Of a DNA stretch of 64,000 nt, positions 1 through 8,863 are shown piece by piece. Below the pieces are notes generated by a model, which had not been told where the DNA came from, did no database searches, and saw nothing but the letters and a program-made list of their open reading frames with translations. The translations under genes were made by a program, and so were the position numbers. The stretch covers positions 273,610-337,609 of the forward strand of contig JAPPMF010000012.1 of the NCBI GenBank assembly GCA_028819195.1. The letters run 5' to 3'. How positions within the stretch are numbered: the first letter of the stretch is position 1; each line of letters begins with the position of its first letter. Source of the DNA: Bin55 sp028819195 (GTDB lineage Bacteria; Pseudomonadota; Gammaproteobacteria; Pseudomonadales; Azotimanducaceae).

Positions 1-209
1 TGCTAGCGGTCGACCATTTCAGGCTAGACCCTAGTAAAGTGAACATTTACGGTGGTTCTTGCGCTCAAGGTCATCCATTGGGTTCAACTGGGAGTCGGCT
101 CATTGTGACGCTAGCACATGCTTTACGAGTAAAAAATCTTCGTCGTGGGATCGCCGCACTCTGTATAGGAGGTGGTGAAGGGACGGCAATTGCTCTCGAA
201 CGTGATTAG
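1..209 (+). CDS. Acetyl-CoA acetyltransferase (thiolase), 3' end only
   Basis: The reading frame enters from outside the window (frame starts at base 3) and ends with TAG at 207-209, giving 69 residues. It shows the thiolase C-terminal signature: a GG-S-CAQGHPLGSTGSR block containing the catalytic histidine of GHP, followed by LCIGGGEGTAIALE with the second catalytic cysteine. Thiolases condense two acetyl-CoA units or cleave 3-ketoacyl-CoA in beta-oxidation. The missing N-terminus prevents choosing between a biosynthetic and a degradative role. It lies 45 bp upstream of fabY on the same strand, so a shared role in acyl-chain metabolism is plausible but only inferred. Confidence 0.93.
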   Translation, partial: LAVDHFRLDPSKVNIYGGSCAQGHPLGSTGSRLIVTLAHALRVKNLRRGIAALCIGGGEGTAIALERD

Positions 210-254
210 AAAAAGATTCTCGGTGTAAAGTAACCAACAACCAATGATATTTTC

Positions 255-2114
255 ATGACATTGCATCTTCCTTTAATTGTTAGTCTTGGAGGAGTTAATC
301 CTGCCGGTCGAATCTCATGTCATCATGCCTACCGAAGAACGGTCATCGAGGCACTTTCTGCTGACAAAGTAGACGCAACATTTGCTTCTCTAAAAGGGTT
401 GATGTGTTTAGCTTCTTCAAGTCGTGATCAAGTAACACGTGACTATATCCTAAAGCACACTCTAGTCCGAGAAATTGAGAGTGTTGACAAAAATGGGGTT
501 CCATTTCATCGACGTTCGACGATTCAACCTAATCAAGAAGAAAAGGTTCAGTTTGACATACCTACACGGCATTTCCCACGCACCTTACCTGACAATTGTC
601 GAATCGTTGAACGGACAGAGACTAGGACGAGAGTTGAGCTAACTGGACCAGTAAAAGTGTTGTTTCCGGATCGTCAAGTTGCGCGTGTCACATCTGCCGG
701 CCAGTTACCTACAGGTTTTGATCCAAGTACAACATACCCCAGCCGCAATCATCCTCGTGGTCTTCAACTAGCATTGGTTGGAGCATCCGACGCGTTACAT
801 TCGTTGGGAATACCATGGGAAGCTGTGAAAACTTACGTCAAACCCACCGAGATCTCGGTGTTCGCAGGTAGCGCAATGGGACAGTGTGACGAAAACTCAC
901 TTGCCGGCGTGCTGCAGGCACCGTTTCTCGGGAAACGTCCAACATCTAAGCAAGCTGCGTTTGGATTGTCTGAAATGCCAGCTGACTTTGTCAATGCCTA
1001 CGTTGTCGGTTCAGTTGGACCGACAGCTGGAATCATCGGCGCCTGTGCTACATTTCTGTATAACTTAAAGCAAGCTGTCGATTCGATTATGCGGGGAAGA
1101 ACTCGTATTGCGATTGCAGGTGGTGCTGAAGCACCAATCACACCAGAATTGATGGAATGTTACCGTATTATGGGGGCACTCTCGGCTGACGAAGATCTGA
1201 TGCAATTAGATGGGACAGACACACCGAATCATCGTCGTTCTTGCCGACCTTTTTCGACTAATGCTGGATTCACATTAGCAGAAGCCTCAGTTTACGTAGT
1301 GTTAATGGAAGAATCGCTTGCGCTTGAACTGGGTACAACCATTTACGGTTCTGTACCCGCTGTATTCGTAAATTCCGATGGCTTCAAAAAGTCGATTCCA
1401 GGTCCGGGCGTGGGAAATTATCTCACTGTAGCTCAAGCTGTAGCACTCGCGCAAGCCATCGTCGGTAGTGAAGCCATTCAACAACGCTCATTTATCCACG
1501 CTCACGGAACTGGTACACCACAAAATCGAGTAACCGAATCACATATTCTGAACGAAGTTGCTAAGGTATTTGATGTTCAAGATTGGCATGTCACTGCGAT
1601 AAAGTCCTACTTAGGTCACACCTTAGCAGCAGCTTCAGGCGATCAAGTAGCATCAGCTATAGGTACCTGGAATGACGGGTGGATTCCCGGGATTACGACT
1701 ATCGATCACATTGCCGACGACGTTTTCCACAGTAACTTAAAGATTTCAACCGAACACATTGAAACAGATCCAAAGAATCCGATGGAAGTTGCATTTGTGA
1801 ACTCTAAGGGATTTGGTGGTAACAACGCGACGGGTATCTTACTATCCCCACAAAAGACTTTAAGGATGCTAGAAAACCGGTTTGGGAAGGAATTAATTTC
1901 AAAGTACTGGGACCGAAACTCATTAACAGTACAGAACATTAATGAATACGATCACACGGCGACCCAATATGGTATTCCTACAGTCTACAAATTTGGTGAA
2001 GAAGTCCTTGATGGCAAAAATATAAAAATCGACCAGGAGAAAATTGTTGTCGACGGCTGGCAGAACCACGTCGACTTAGACTTCGAAAATCCTTATCTGG
2101 ACATGTGCGACTAA
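255..2114 (+). CDS. fabY: Beta-ketoacyl-ACP synthase, FabY type
   Basis: This 619-residue protein has the KAS I/II catalytic triad in order: Cys in GACATF (about residue 262), His in HAHGTGTP, and His in the KSYLGHTLAAASGDQV block. Its length (about 600-640) and N-terminus (LIVSLGGVNPAGR...HHAYRR) match FabY of Pseudomonas rather than the ~410-residue FabB/FabF. FabY condenses acetyl-CoA with malonyl-ACP to start fatty acid synthesis, replacing FabH as the main initiator in Pseudomonas. The ATG at 255 places the conserved N-terminal strand right at the start. The stop lies 9 bp from the convergent prfC stop. A second KAS class is unlikely given the N-terminal extension. Confidence 0.9.
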   Translation: MTLHLPLIVSLGGVNPAGRISCHHAYRRTVIEALSADKVDATFASLKGLMCLASSSRDQVTRDYILKHTLVREIESVDKNGVPFHRRSTIQPNQEEKVQFDIPTRHFPRTLPDNCRIVERTETRTRVELTGPVKVLFPDRQVARVTSAGQLPTGFDPSTTYPSRNHPRGLQLALVGASDALHSLGIPWEAVKTYVKPTEISVFAGSAMGQCDENSLAGVLQAPFLGKRPTSKQAAFGLSEMPADFVNAYVVGSVGPTAGIIGACATFLYNLKQAVDSIMRGRTRIAIAGGAEAPITPELMECYRIMGALSADEDLMQLDGTDTPNHRRSCRPFSTNAGFTLAEASVYVVLMEESLALELGTTIYGSVPAVFVNSDGFKKSIPGPGVGNYLTVAQAVALAQAIVGSEAIQQRSFIHAHGTGTPQNRVTESHILNEVAKVFDVQDWHVTAIKSYLGHTLAAASGDQVASAIGTWNDGWIPGITTIDHIADDVFHSNLKISTEHIETDPKNPMEVAFVNSKGFGGNNATGILLSPQKTLRMLENRFGKELISKYWDRNSLTVQNINEYDHTATQYGIPTVYKFGEEVLDGKNIKIDQEKIVVDGWQNHVDLDFENPYLDMCD

Positions 2115-2123
2115 ACGGTCAAG

Positions 2124-3710
2124 TCACTCAGAAGTTGCAAGTTCTCGCATGGCTGAGAATTGAATCTCTGGCCAGCGTTCTTGGACTAGTTGTAAATTCG
2201 GTCTTGAAGTTGCAAGAAAGGTCAGGTGGCCACCACCATCTACTGCTAATTGATTCCTTACTCGATCAGAAAATTGAGTTAGTTTTACTGTGTCTTCAGA
2301 ACTAACCCAACGTACGGTAAAAATATCGCACGGTTCAAAGATACATTCTGCACCATATTCTTCTTGTAAACGAAACACGACTAATTCAAACTGTAAAACA
2401 CCAATTGCACCGACGATCATGTCTTGTTTCGTGACCGGATTAAATATCTGCGTTACACCTTCTTCAGACAGTTGTAACATACCCGTTTTTAGTCGTTTCG
2501 CATGGGTGGGGTCTTTAACTCGAACCTTCTTGAACAGCTCTGGTGCAAAACTTGGTATCCCTCGGAAGTGAAAATCATTACCCTGAGTGAAGGTGTCACC
2601 AATTCGGATTGTACCGTGGTTGTGTAGTCCAATGATGTCTCCAGGGTAAGCTTCTTCAACCTGAGTACGACTACCTGCCATGAAAGTGACGGCGTCCGAT
2701 ACCTTTAATTCTCTACCGAGCCGAACGTGTTTCATCTTCATCCCCTTTCGATAGACACCGGAACAAATTCTTAAGAAAGCGATGCGATCTCGATGTTTTG
2801 GGTTCATGTTTGCTTGGATCTTGAAAATGAACCCACTGAACGTACTACCTCCAGGCTCTACGACTCCATTGTCTGTTTCTCTTGGTTGAGGGCCTGGTGC
2901 AATCAAGACAAACTTGTCTAACAGGTCGGTTATACCAAAGTTTTGCAGTGCACTACCAAAAAATACTGGACTCTGTTGTCCGGTTTGGTAAGCCTCGATG
3001 TCGAAGGTGTTACATGCTCCCTTAACCAATTCAATGGATTCTGCTACTTCCTCATACATAAGACCGAGAAATTCTTTTGCAACATCTGAATGTAACCCTT
3101 GGATGATGGGGTATTCATAAAGAGTCGCACCATGTCCCCGTTTGAATTGAATAATCTCGTCTTGGTCGAACCGGTAAATTCCGAGAAAAGATCGACCCGA
3201 ACCAATAGGCCAGGTCAACGGTACACATTCAATATTTAGTTCGTTTTCTAAGTGATCTATCATTGAGAGAGCATCTAAGGATTCTCGGTCCAATTTATTG
3301 ACCAAAGTTATGACAGGTGAGTCTCGCATACGACATACTTCGATCAGTTTTCGTGTCCTGGGTTCAACTCCTTTCGCGCCATCTACTACCATGATGGTTG
3401 AGTCGACTGCTGTCAGTGTTCGATAGGTATCTTCGGAAAAATCTGCGTGCCCAGGGGTGTCCAAAAGATTAATCACAGTTTCTTTGTAGAGAAACTGCAT
3501 CACTGAAGTAGTAACTGAAATACCACGTTCTCGTTCCATGGCCATCCAGTCAGAAGTAGTTTGTCGGCTACTTTTCTTTGCTCTAACAGTCCCAGCCATT
3601 TGAATTGCTTTGCCCAACAATAACATTTTTTCGGTTACGGTTGTTTTACCCGCATCGGGATGCGAAATAATTGCAAACGTTTTTCGTTGGGTATGAGATT
3701 CTGAGTTCAT
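2124..3710 (-). CDS. prfC: Peptide chain release factor 3 (GTPase RF3)
   Basis: This 528-residue translational GTPase has the P-loop SHPDAGKTT near residue 17, the RF3-specific segment GTVRAKKSSRQTTSDW, the switch region ERGISVTTSVMQF, the G3 motif DTPGHADFSEDTYRTL and the G4 motif NKLDR. RF3 uses GTP to release RF1/RF2 from the ribosome after peptide release. The length equals the family norm (about 525-530), and the ATG at 3710 puts the P-loop at its usual distance from the N-terminus. It is convergent with fabY and upstream of nothing else on its strand within 60 bp; the holD-like gene precedes it by 71 bp and may be co-transcribed. Confidence 0.97.
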   Translation of the reverse strand: MNSESHTQRKTFAIISHPDAGKTTVTEKMLLLGKAIQMAGTVRAKKSSRQTTSDWMAMERERGISVTTSVMQFLYKETVINLLDTPGHADFSEDTYRTLTAVDSTIMVVDGAKGVEPRTRKLIEVCRMRDSPVITLVNKLDRESLDALSMIDHLENELNIECVPLTWPIGSGRSFLGIYRFDQDEIIQFKRGHGATLYEYPIIQGLHSDVAKEFLGLMYEEVAESIELVKGACNTFDIEAYQTGQQSPVFFGSALQNFGITDLLDKFVLIAPGPQPRETDNGVVEPGGSTFSGFIFKIQANMNPKHRDRIAFLRICSGVYRKGMKMKHVRLGRELKVSDAVTFMAGSRTQVEEAYPGDIIGLHNHGTIRIGDTFTQGNDFHFRGIPSFAPELFKKVRVKDPTHAKRLKTGMLQLSEEGVTQIFNPVTKQDMIVGAIGVLQFELVVFRLQEEYGAECIFEPCDIFTVRWVSSEDTVKLTQFSDRVRNQLAVDGGGHLTFLATSRPNLQLVQERWPEIQFSAMRELATSE

Positions 3711-3781
3711 ATTCAGTGGAAGGTCGTTGTTAAAACGACAAAAAGTGTTGCACTAAAGTTTGTAGAAGTAAGTGCGTTGAT

Positions 3782-4456
3782 TCAACGTTGCAATTCGTTC
3801 CACAGTTCTTTCTTCCACCCACTCTGTGAATGTATTTCTAGAACACGGTAAACATCGAAATCTTTCTCTACTTTGTCAACCAAAATTGAATTAGCCGTTT
3901 CACCCATTATGAGAAGAGTTTGCAATTGTCGCGCGTTTTCAGTCAGAAACGCCATTAGTGCCCGCGCAGCCGATTTAATATCGTGGTTAGCAGTCGTAGG
4001 AAGTGTAGGACTTGATTCTGGTGGCCAATGAAAAATACTAGTTTCACCTTCAGGAGCTTCGAGTTTGTTGGTTCTACACAACTGAAGTATTTGCGCGAGG
4101 TCCTGAATGAGTTCATTCTTCAAACTCAATGTATGATCGTAAAGGATCGAGAAATCAGAAGTGGTATAGACGCAGATTCGGAAACTCTTCGTTACGTTAG
4201 TTGTACTTTCTATGGATTGATTCTTTGTATTTCTAATCGAAACCTTTGGAACAGTTCCTTTAGATTGAGAAAATAGGTCATCCTTAAGTCCTTTTGTATT
4301 TGGAGGCGTATGGGACCTATTAGGTTCAGTTTGTTGATTGGCAGTATGTGTTTCAGTCGGTTTTGACGATTGAGGTTCCTGACAAACCATCTTTATGTCC
4401 TCCCGACGAAGTCGGCAAACATCGACGCCGATTTTATGAAGCCAGACTTCCTTCAT
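3782..4456 (-). CDS. holD: HolD-like DNA polymerase III psi subunit
   Basis: This 224-residue protein starts with LHKIGVDVCRLRRE, which resembles the psi N-terminal peptide (LQQLGITQWSLRRP in E. coli) that binds the chi subunit. A low-complexity, Ser/Thr/Pro/Gln-rich linker (about residues 30-95) follows. The C-terminal half has IFHWPPES and TLLIMGETANSIL, the second resembling the uracil-glycosylase-like core of longer Pseudomonas-type psi proteins. Psi bridges chi/SSB to the clamp-loader complex. The family diverges fast, so the call rests on the N-terminal motif and domain pattern, not strong identity. The usual neighbour rimI is absent. Confidence 0.6.
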   Translation of the reverse strand: MKEVWLHKIGVDVCRLRREDIKMVCQEPQSSKPTETHTANQQTEPNRSHTPPNTKGLKDDLFSQSKGTVPKVSIRNTKNQSIESTTNVTKSFRICVYTTSDFSILYDHTLSLKNELIQDLAQILQLCRTNKLEAPEGETSIFHWPPESSPTLPTTANHDIKSAARALMAFLTENARQLQTLLIMGETANSILVDKVEKDFDVYRVLEIHSQSGWKKELWNELQR

Positions 4457-4559
4457 GGGACAAGTAGTGAGTGAAAGTTACAAACTTCCAATAACTTAGA
4501 ATTTTGTTCAAGATACTCCGTCGAAAACGAATTTTTTATCAATTCGCGTAATAAATCTG

Positions 4560-4766
4560 TTAAAGCTTTGGTTTCTTTTTACGCGGAGGTTGAACCTTTC
4601 TGGTAATCACAATATGCTTGCTACGATTTTTTTCGTCTTGTCCAGTTTCGCCGGCTTTCACCGAAGTAATTCTTTGCCCAGAGTCCAAAAACACCTTTAA
4701 GTCTCGCTCAAGTTCCTCGCGCGACTTCCGCATTGAGGCGGCCGTCGCCGTAATCTTTCTAGGCAC
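4560..4766 (-). CDS. Small basic conserved-type protein, function unknown
   Basis: A 68-residue, strongly basic protein. An N-terminal helix-forming stretch (SMRKSREELERDLKVFLDSGQRI) leads into a VKAGETG turn and ends in a Lys/Pro/Arg-rich tail (KVQPPRKKKPKL). Small gammaproteobacterial proteins with an 'FL..GG.I..V..G.SG' pattern are known to me as uncharacterised; this one resembles that layout. The tail suggests nucleic-acid or ribosome contact, which is inference only. It sits alone between the holD-like and phhB genes on the same strand, with about 100 bp upstream of its start for a promoter. Confidence 0.5.
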   Translation of the reverse strand: MPRKITATAASMRKSREELERDLKVFLDSGQRITSVKAGETGQDEKNRSKHIVITRKVQPPRKKKPKL

Positions 4767-4815
4767 TATTTAACTCAATCTGAGAATAAAAGTACATTGT
4801 ATCAAGACCAATGTT

Positions 4816-5163
4816 TCAGTTGCAAACAAATTCATCACATTGTGCTGCACAAATGAAGTCATTTAGGTGTAAACCACCAACGGAATGTGACCACCATTTG
4901 ACAGTTAAGCTAGAGTATTGCGAAATCATTTCGGGATGGTGTTGGACGGATTCAGCGAATTCACCGATTTTCGCATGTAATGCTAACACACGTTCATACG
5001 AATTGATTCTATACTCGCGAATGAGGTAAACTAGTTGACCGTTGCTTGTACTTTCGAGTTTCCAGCCGGGGATCTTGTCTAACAAAGCTGGAATTCTCTC
5101 TGGATCAACAGCTTTAGATTCTGAACTTAAACTTTCGATTTTCAAATTTTTTAGAGTGTGCAA
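4816..5163 (-). CDS. phhB: Pterin-4a-carbinolamine dehydratase
   Basis: This 115-residue protein carries the PCD/DCoH signature: IPGW near residue 30, then the HHPE motif and a final (T/S)HSVGGLHLND block. Those histidines form the active site that dehydrates 4a-hydroxytetrahydropterin during tetrahydrobiopterin recycling. Translation very probably starts at TTG (5161-5163), because a GGAGGTGA Shine-Dalgarno sits 7 bases upstream and no ATG lies nearby. The usual partner, phenylalanine hydroxylase (phhA), is not adjacent. The histidine-preceding Thr of the family is Ser here, a conservative change. Confidence 0.9.
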   Translation of the reverse strand: MHTLKNLKIESLSSESKAVDPERIPALLDKIPGWKLESTSNGQLVYLIREYRINSYERVLALHAKIGEFAESVQHHPEMISQYSSLTVKWWSHSVGGLHLNDFICAAQCDEFVCN

Positions 5164-5370
5164 TTGTGTTCACCTCCATTGTGGTTCGTGCGGTATACGG
5201 AAAAAGGGAATCCTGTCTGTATTGTAGGTATCTTCTAACTAGTCGTTCAAAGCAAATTGAAATTGAGTTTGCGTACCTACTAGACCTAATTGAGGTAGAA
5301 ACATATCGGCACGTTAATTCACCGTCGCCCAAATTGGTGGCTTGGTAAATTAGTCGTACAATTCGTCAAT

Positions 5371-6153
5371 TCAATTGATTTGCTCCTCGCACTCGCTGTA
5401 CGAATATCGTTCGGTTACCTCAAACCAAGGATTGAATACAACCCATAACCTGCCTTTCATTTTGTGCGAGAACGATGTCACTACATTGCTTCCGACTTCA
5501 GCCACATAGTCAAATGAATAATCCATTTGTAATTCTCTTATCTTTATCCCAAAGTACACTTTGGTCGGCTTTATCAGTCTTAACTCCATCGATTTTAGTA
5601 GACGTGTGTCTAAGTCAATCGTGAATTCGACACTTAAGTCTTCGAGATCAAGTAATTTGTCTTCCTCGGACATTCCTTCATATAGCAGATCTGAAGGATG
5701 TGCGGTATAAGTAATTTGTCCTTCGGTCGGTTTACCTTTCTTCAAAATAGTGTTTAGGTCTATAGGAATAGTTTTAGCGATACCCTGCTCTTCACTGAAT
5801 GGGTACGGGTATCGATAGTTGACAGGTTGAAATTCGTCAGAACTATCTTCTACATCTCGCGTCTTAAAAAACGCTGCTAATTGACCTTTCGAATTCACCT
5901 GCGACTCACAGTTGGAATTAAGTTCCACACCACTATTGCTAAGTGCTTCATTGATCAACTCTTGCTCAAATAAAGATAGGTGTTCAAAATTAGATTCGGT
6001 ATCAGCGTCGTGAATAGGTAATACCTGGTTTACAGTCGTTCCAAAGAGGTAGATACTCGAACAACACACGACCAATAAAAATACCGCTAGAAGGACAGTA
6101 CATCGAATTGAAGTGTTTGATGATTCTGTACGAACTGAATAAAAAGAATTCAT
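5371..6153 (-). CDS. Membrane-anchored protein of unknown function, third gene after msrPQ
   Basis: I do not recognise the family. Using the ATG at 6153, only 2 bases after the msrQ stop, it encodes 260 residues with one N-terminal hydrophobic segment (CTVLLAVFLLVVCCSSIYLFG) and then a soluble, acidic, probably periplasmic domain rich in beta-prone stretches (TVEFTIDLDTRLLKSMELRLI, KMKGRLWVVFNPW). A longer ORF begins at 6207 but would overlap msrQ by 51 bases. Tight spacing implies translational coupling to msrPQ, so a role linked to periplasmic oxidative repair or to envelope quality control is possible but unproven. Confidence 0.6.
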   Translation of the reverse strand: MNSFYSVRTESSNTSIRCTVLLAVFLLVVCCSSIYLFGTTVNQVLPIHDADTESNFEHLSLFEQELINEALSNSGVELNSNCESQVNSKGQLAAFFKTRDVEDSSDEFQPVNYRYPYPFSEEQGIAKTIPIDLNTILKKGKPTEGQITYTAHPSDLLYEGMSEEDKLLDLEDLSVEFTIDLDTRLLKSMELRLIKPTKVYFGIKIRELQMDYSFDYVAEVGSNVVTSFSHKMKGRLWVVFNPWFEVTERYSYSECEEQIN

Positions 6154-6155
6154 AC

Positions 6156-6824
6156 TCAATTGGTACTCGAGGCGTAATTTTTCCGCTGTACAAGTTTGGT
6201 AATCCAACGGACTAAGCGTTCAATTAGTAATACCGACAAAATCGAACCGTAGAGTAGAGTTTCTTGTATGGATGCCCGCTCTTGCAACCATAGATGAATG
6301 ACAGCACACACGGCTATTATATAAACTACTCGGTGAAGTCGACGCCAATTTAACCCAAGTTTCCGTCGCCAACCACGAGTAGAAGTGATTGCCATAGGAA
6401 TCATTAAGGACAAAGCAATCAAACCAAAAATAATGTAGGGACGTTTTGTAAAGTCACCGAATATCGTCGTGATATCTAACCCTGCCAAAGTGACAGCGTA
6501 ACCAATAAAGTGTAGACATACATAGGTAAACGCCCAGAGACCAAACGTTCTTCGATGTTGTACCAATAGTGGCACCTTGAGAAGTCGAGAAAGTGTAGAA
6601 ATTGCTAGGGTAAAACACAGCATTCGAATAGCCCAATCACCCAATCGTTCGACAAGTTCCTGTCCAGGATCTGGACCTAGCCCCGACCCCGGTAAACGGA
6701 ATTCCATCACGACCGCATTGAGAATAAACAACAATGGAAGTGCCAGAAAGCATCCAACAACCCATTTTGCGGTTCGCGTAGCTAACCACGGAAACCGAGG
6801 GGACCGCCTAGCCGACTGCTTCAT
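6156..6824 (-). CDS. msrQ: MsrQ, haem-binding membrane subunit of periplasmic methionine sulfoxide reductase
   Basis: This 222-residue polytopic protein has about six membrane segments and the ferric-reductase-like histidines expected to bind haem b (YVCLHFIGYA, LHRVVYIIAVCAVIHLW). It also has the family N-terminal loop GSGLGPDPGQELVERLGDWAIR, which is highly typical of MsrQ. MsrQ passes electrons from the quinone pool or flavin reductase to MsrP. The gene follows msrP by 11 bp, and the downstream unknown gene starts 2 bases after its stop, so the three form one transcription unit. Confidence 0.95.
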   Translation of the reverse strand: MKQSARRSPRFPWLATRTAKWVVGCFLALPLLFILNAVVMEFRLPGSGLGPDPGQELVERLGDWAIRMLCFTLAISTLSRLLKVPLLVQHRRTFGLWAFTYVCLHFIGYAVTLAGLDITTIFGDFTKRPYIIFGLIALSLMIPMAITSTRGWRRKLGLNWRRLHRVVYIIAVCAVIHLWLQERASIQETLLYGSILSVLLIERLVRWITKLVQRKNYASSTN

Positions 6825-6835
6825 AGATGCTTTCG

Positions 6836-7798
6836 CTAAAAATGTTTTTTCAGATCCATTCCCTCATAGAGACTAGCCACTTCGTCATAGCCATTAAATA
6901 ACTTGGTTTCGATCTTACGTGGTATAAGTCCTGAAGGTAACCTCCTCTCGGTTGCTTGCGACCAGCGAGGATGGTTTACATGTGGATTAACATTCGAATA
7001 GAAGCCGTATTCATGTGGCGCCGACTTGTTCCACGTCGTTCTTGGCTCTCGCTTCACCAACTCAATCTTCACAATTGACTTTATGCTCTTGAAACCATAC
7101 TTCCACGGTACGACGAGACGGAATGGGGCCCCATTCTGATTCGGTAAGATTTTTCCATACATGCCAACTGCGAATATCGCTAACGGATGGTTGGCTTCGT
7201 CCAACCGTAATCCTTCAACATAAGGGAAGTCAATGGACGAGGCAAATGTCCCTCGCATTTCATTTTTTCTGAGTACCGTCGTAAACTTGACGTACTTTGC
7301 ATCACCAAGCGGTTCAACTTTGTCTAATATCTTCTTGACCGGAAAACCAATCCAGGGAATGACCATGGACCAAGCTTCGACACACCGCAGTCGATAAATA
7401 CGTTCTTCAAGATCAATATCTTTCAATAAGTCTTCTAATGCGAAATCTTTAGGTTTCTGAACCATTCCACCTACTTGTACAGTCCACGGGTCCGTTGTTA
7501 ATCGATGGGCGTGCTTCGATGGGTCTCCTTTGTTTGTACCAAATTCGTAAAAGTTGTTATAAGTGGTCGCGGTTTTTTCTGGTGTGATTTCTTCGTCGGT
7601 AGGCTCGGCCGGTTCGTATCCCTGGTCGTCTACCCAACCAGTGGGTAGTGCACTAGCTACAGATGGATACATACAACCCAAGGCAGCTAAAGCCGCCGAT
7701 TGCCCGATAAACTTTCTGCGCGATTTATAAATAGCTTCGGGTGTAATTTCTGAGGAGAGAATGTCAGATTTCGATTTGATGAGAATCATGCTAAGCAC
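6836..7798 (-). CDS. msrP: MsrP, molybdopterin-dependent periplasmic methionine sulfoxide reductase
   Basis: This 320-residue protein has a twin-arginine signal (SRRKFIGQ then a hydrophobic stretch and AxA-type site near residue 50), the family segment NNFYEFGTNKGDPSKHAHRL, and the molybdenum-ligand cysteine C139 in YRLRCVEAWSMVIPW. MsrP repairs oxidised methionines in envelope proteins after Tat export in folded form. The start is ATG at 7798; an ATG three codons later is an alternative. It leads the msrP-msrQ operon, and its upstream region holds one of two TGACGTCA palindromes. Confidence 0.96.
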   Translation of the reverse strand: MLSMILIKSKSDILSSEITPEAIYKSRRKFIGQSAALAALGCMYPSVASALPTGWVDDQGYEPAEPTDEEITPEKTATTYNNFYEFGTNKGDPSKHAHRLTTDPWTVQVGGMVQKPKDFALEDLLKDIDLEERIYRLRCVEAWSMVIPWIGFPVKKILDKVEPLGDAKYVKFTTVLRKNEMRGTFASSIDFPYVEGLRLDEANHPLAIFAVGMYGKILPNQNGAPFRLVVPWKYGFKSIKSIVKIELVKREPRTTWNKSAPHEYGFYSNVNPHVNHPRWSQATERRLPSGLIPRKIETKLFNGYDEVASLYEGMDLKKHF

Positions 7799-7812
7799 CT
7801 ATTTATTTCATT

Positions 7813-8011
7813 TGACGTCAGCTTAAAATTGGTCGGGTAGCACCGTACTGTTAAACTCAATTTTTCAGATTTGAAGTGTTTTGCTCTACCACTTCATAAA
7901 ATTTTAATCACGAATCGCAACCAGACCGAATATTCGCCGGCGCTAGTACAAACCTCGAAAAAAATGGTTTGAAGCCTGTAAAGTTCGAATAATGAGACCA
8001 AGGTGACGTCA
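7813..8011. promoter_or_regulatory. Two TGACGTCA palindromes between msrP and the GPP34 gene
   Basis: The 325-bp divergent intergenic region contains the perfect 8-base palindrome TGACGTCA twice, at 7813-7820 and 8004-8011. One lies near the msrP start and one in the middle. A given 8-mer is expected about once in 64 kb, so a pair 191 bp apart suggests an operator for a dimeric regulator acting on one or both divergent genes. No regulator is identifiable here. The rest of the region is AT-rich with no gene. Confidence 0.3.
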
Positions 8012-8123
8012 ACTTTGTGTATTAACCGGAAAAGTATTGTTGCGTGTAACCTAATTCATTGTAAAATTAAACAATTCCATACACCGTCCTAAGTGTACCC
8101 TCATATGAATTACTTGATAAAGA

Positions 8124-8786
8124 ATGCAATCCTCTAGACTTACAATCGCCGAAGAAATTATCCTCCTCCAATTGTGCGACGAAGGTGGGGCTTTCATTCA
8201 TGTACCAAATTGGACCAACCGTTATGCGATGAGCGGTGCTATTTTGATGGAATTTGCCGAAGCTGGTCGAATCGACACTGATTTGAAACAACTCACTGTA
8301 ATCAATCGCGAACCATTAAACCACCAGCTTGCCGATAATATCTTGGATACGATTGAATCAGAAAGGGAAATTCGCGATATCCGTTATTGGATTGAGTATC
8401 TTTCCGATCGATCCGACGAAATTCGTCAAGATGCTTTAGACGGATTAATCGGAAAAGGGATACTGGAATGTCGTGATTCACGTATCCTGTGGGTGTTTAA
8501 GTCGCGAAAGTATCCTATCTTGGATGGGAAACAAGAACGCGAAGTAAAACTTCGCCTAATGGAGGTGTTGTTTTCGGATGCGATTCCTTCACCGCGGGAT
8601 GTCATTCTACTTTGTTTAGCTCATGCGACCGGCATTCTCAATGTCCTACTACCGGCAAATGAATTGGTCAAACTCGCCGATCGAGTAGAAGACATTCGAC
8701 AACTAGATTTGATTGGTCAAAGTGTAGTAAATGCTATTCGAGATATCGAAGTCTCTTTAGCTATCTCAACTGCACCGCTATTTTGA
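8124..8786 (+). CDS. GPP34 (GOLPH3/Vps74-like) phosphoprotein-family protein
   Basis: This 220-residue protein matches the GPP34 pattern. LTIAEEIILLQLCDEGG opens the fold, then YAMSGAILMEFAEAGRID (family: ALAGAxLxELxLxGRI), a PLNHQLADNILDTI segment, and RYWIEYLS. The family is best known from the eukaryotic Golgi, where it binds phosphatidylinositol-4-phosphate and glycosyltransferase tails. Bacterial members exist, mainly in actinobacteria and some proteobacteria, with unknown roles. No signal peptide is present, so it should be cytosolic or peripheral on the inner membrane. The helical C-terminal half is the least conserved. The next gene encodes a 42-residue membrane peptide. Confidence 0.8.
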   Translation: MQSSRLTIAEEIILLQLCDEGGAFIHVPNWTNRYAMSGAILMEFAEAGRIDTDLKQLTVINREPLNHQLADNILDTIESEREIRDIRYWIEYLSDRSDEIRQDALDGLIGKGILECRDSRILWVFKSRKYPILDGKQEREVKLRLMEVLFSDAIPSPRDVILLCLAHATGILNVLLPANELVKLADRVEDIRQLDLIGQSVVNAIRDIEVSLAISTAPLF

Positions 8787-8863
8787 GATGTAAACTCACC
8801 GTAATGTATTGGATACGCAGTCGCAACATTTATTAGTTCAGTAGTTGATTCCATAGGTACCCT

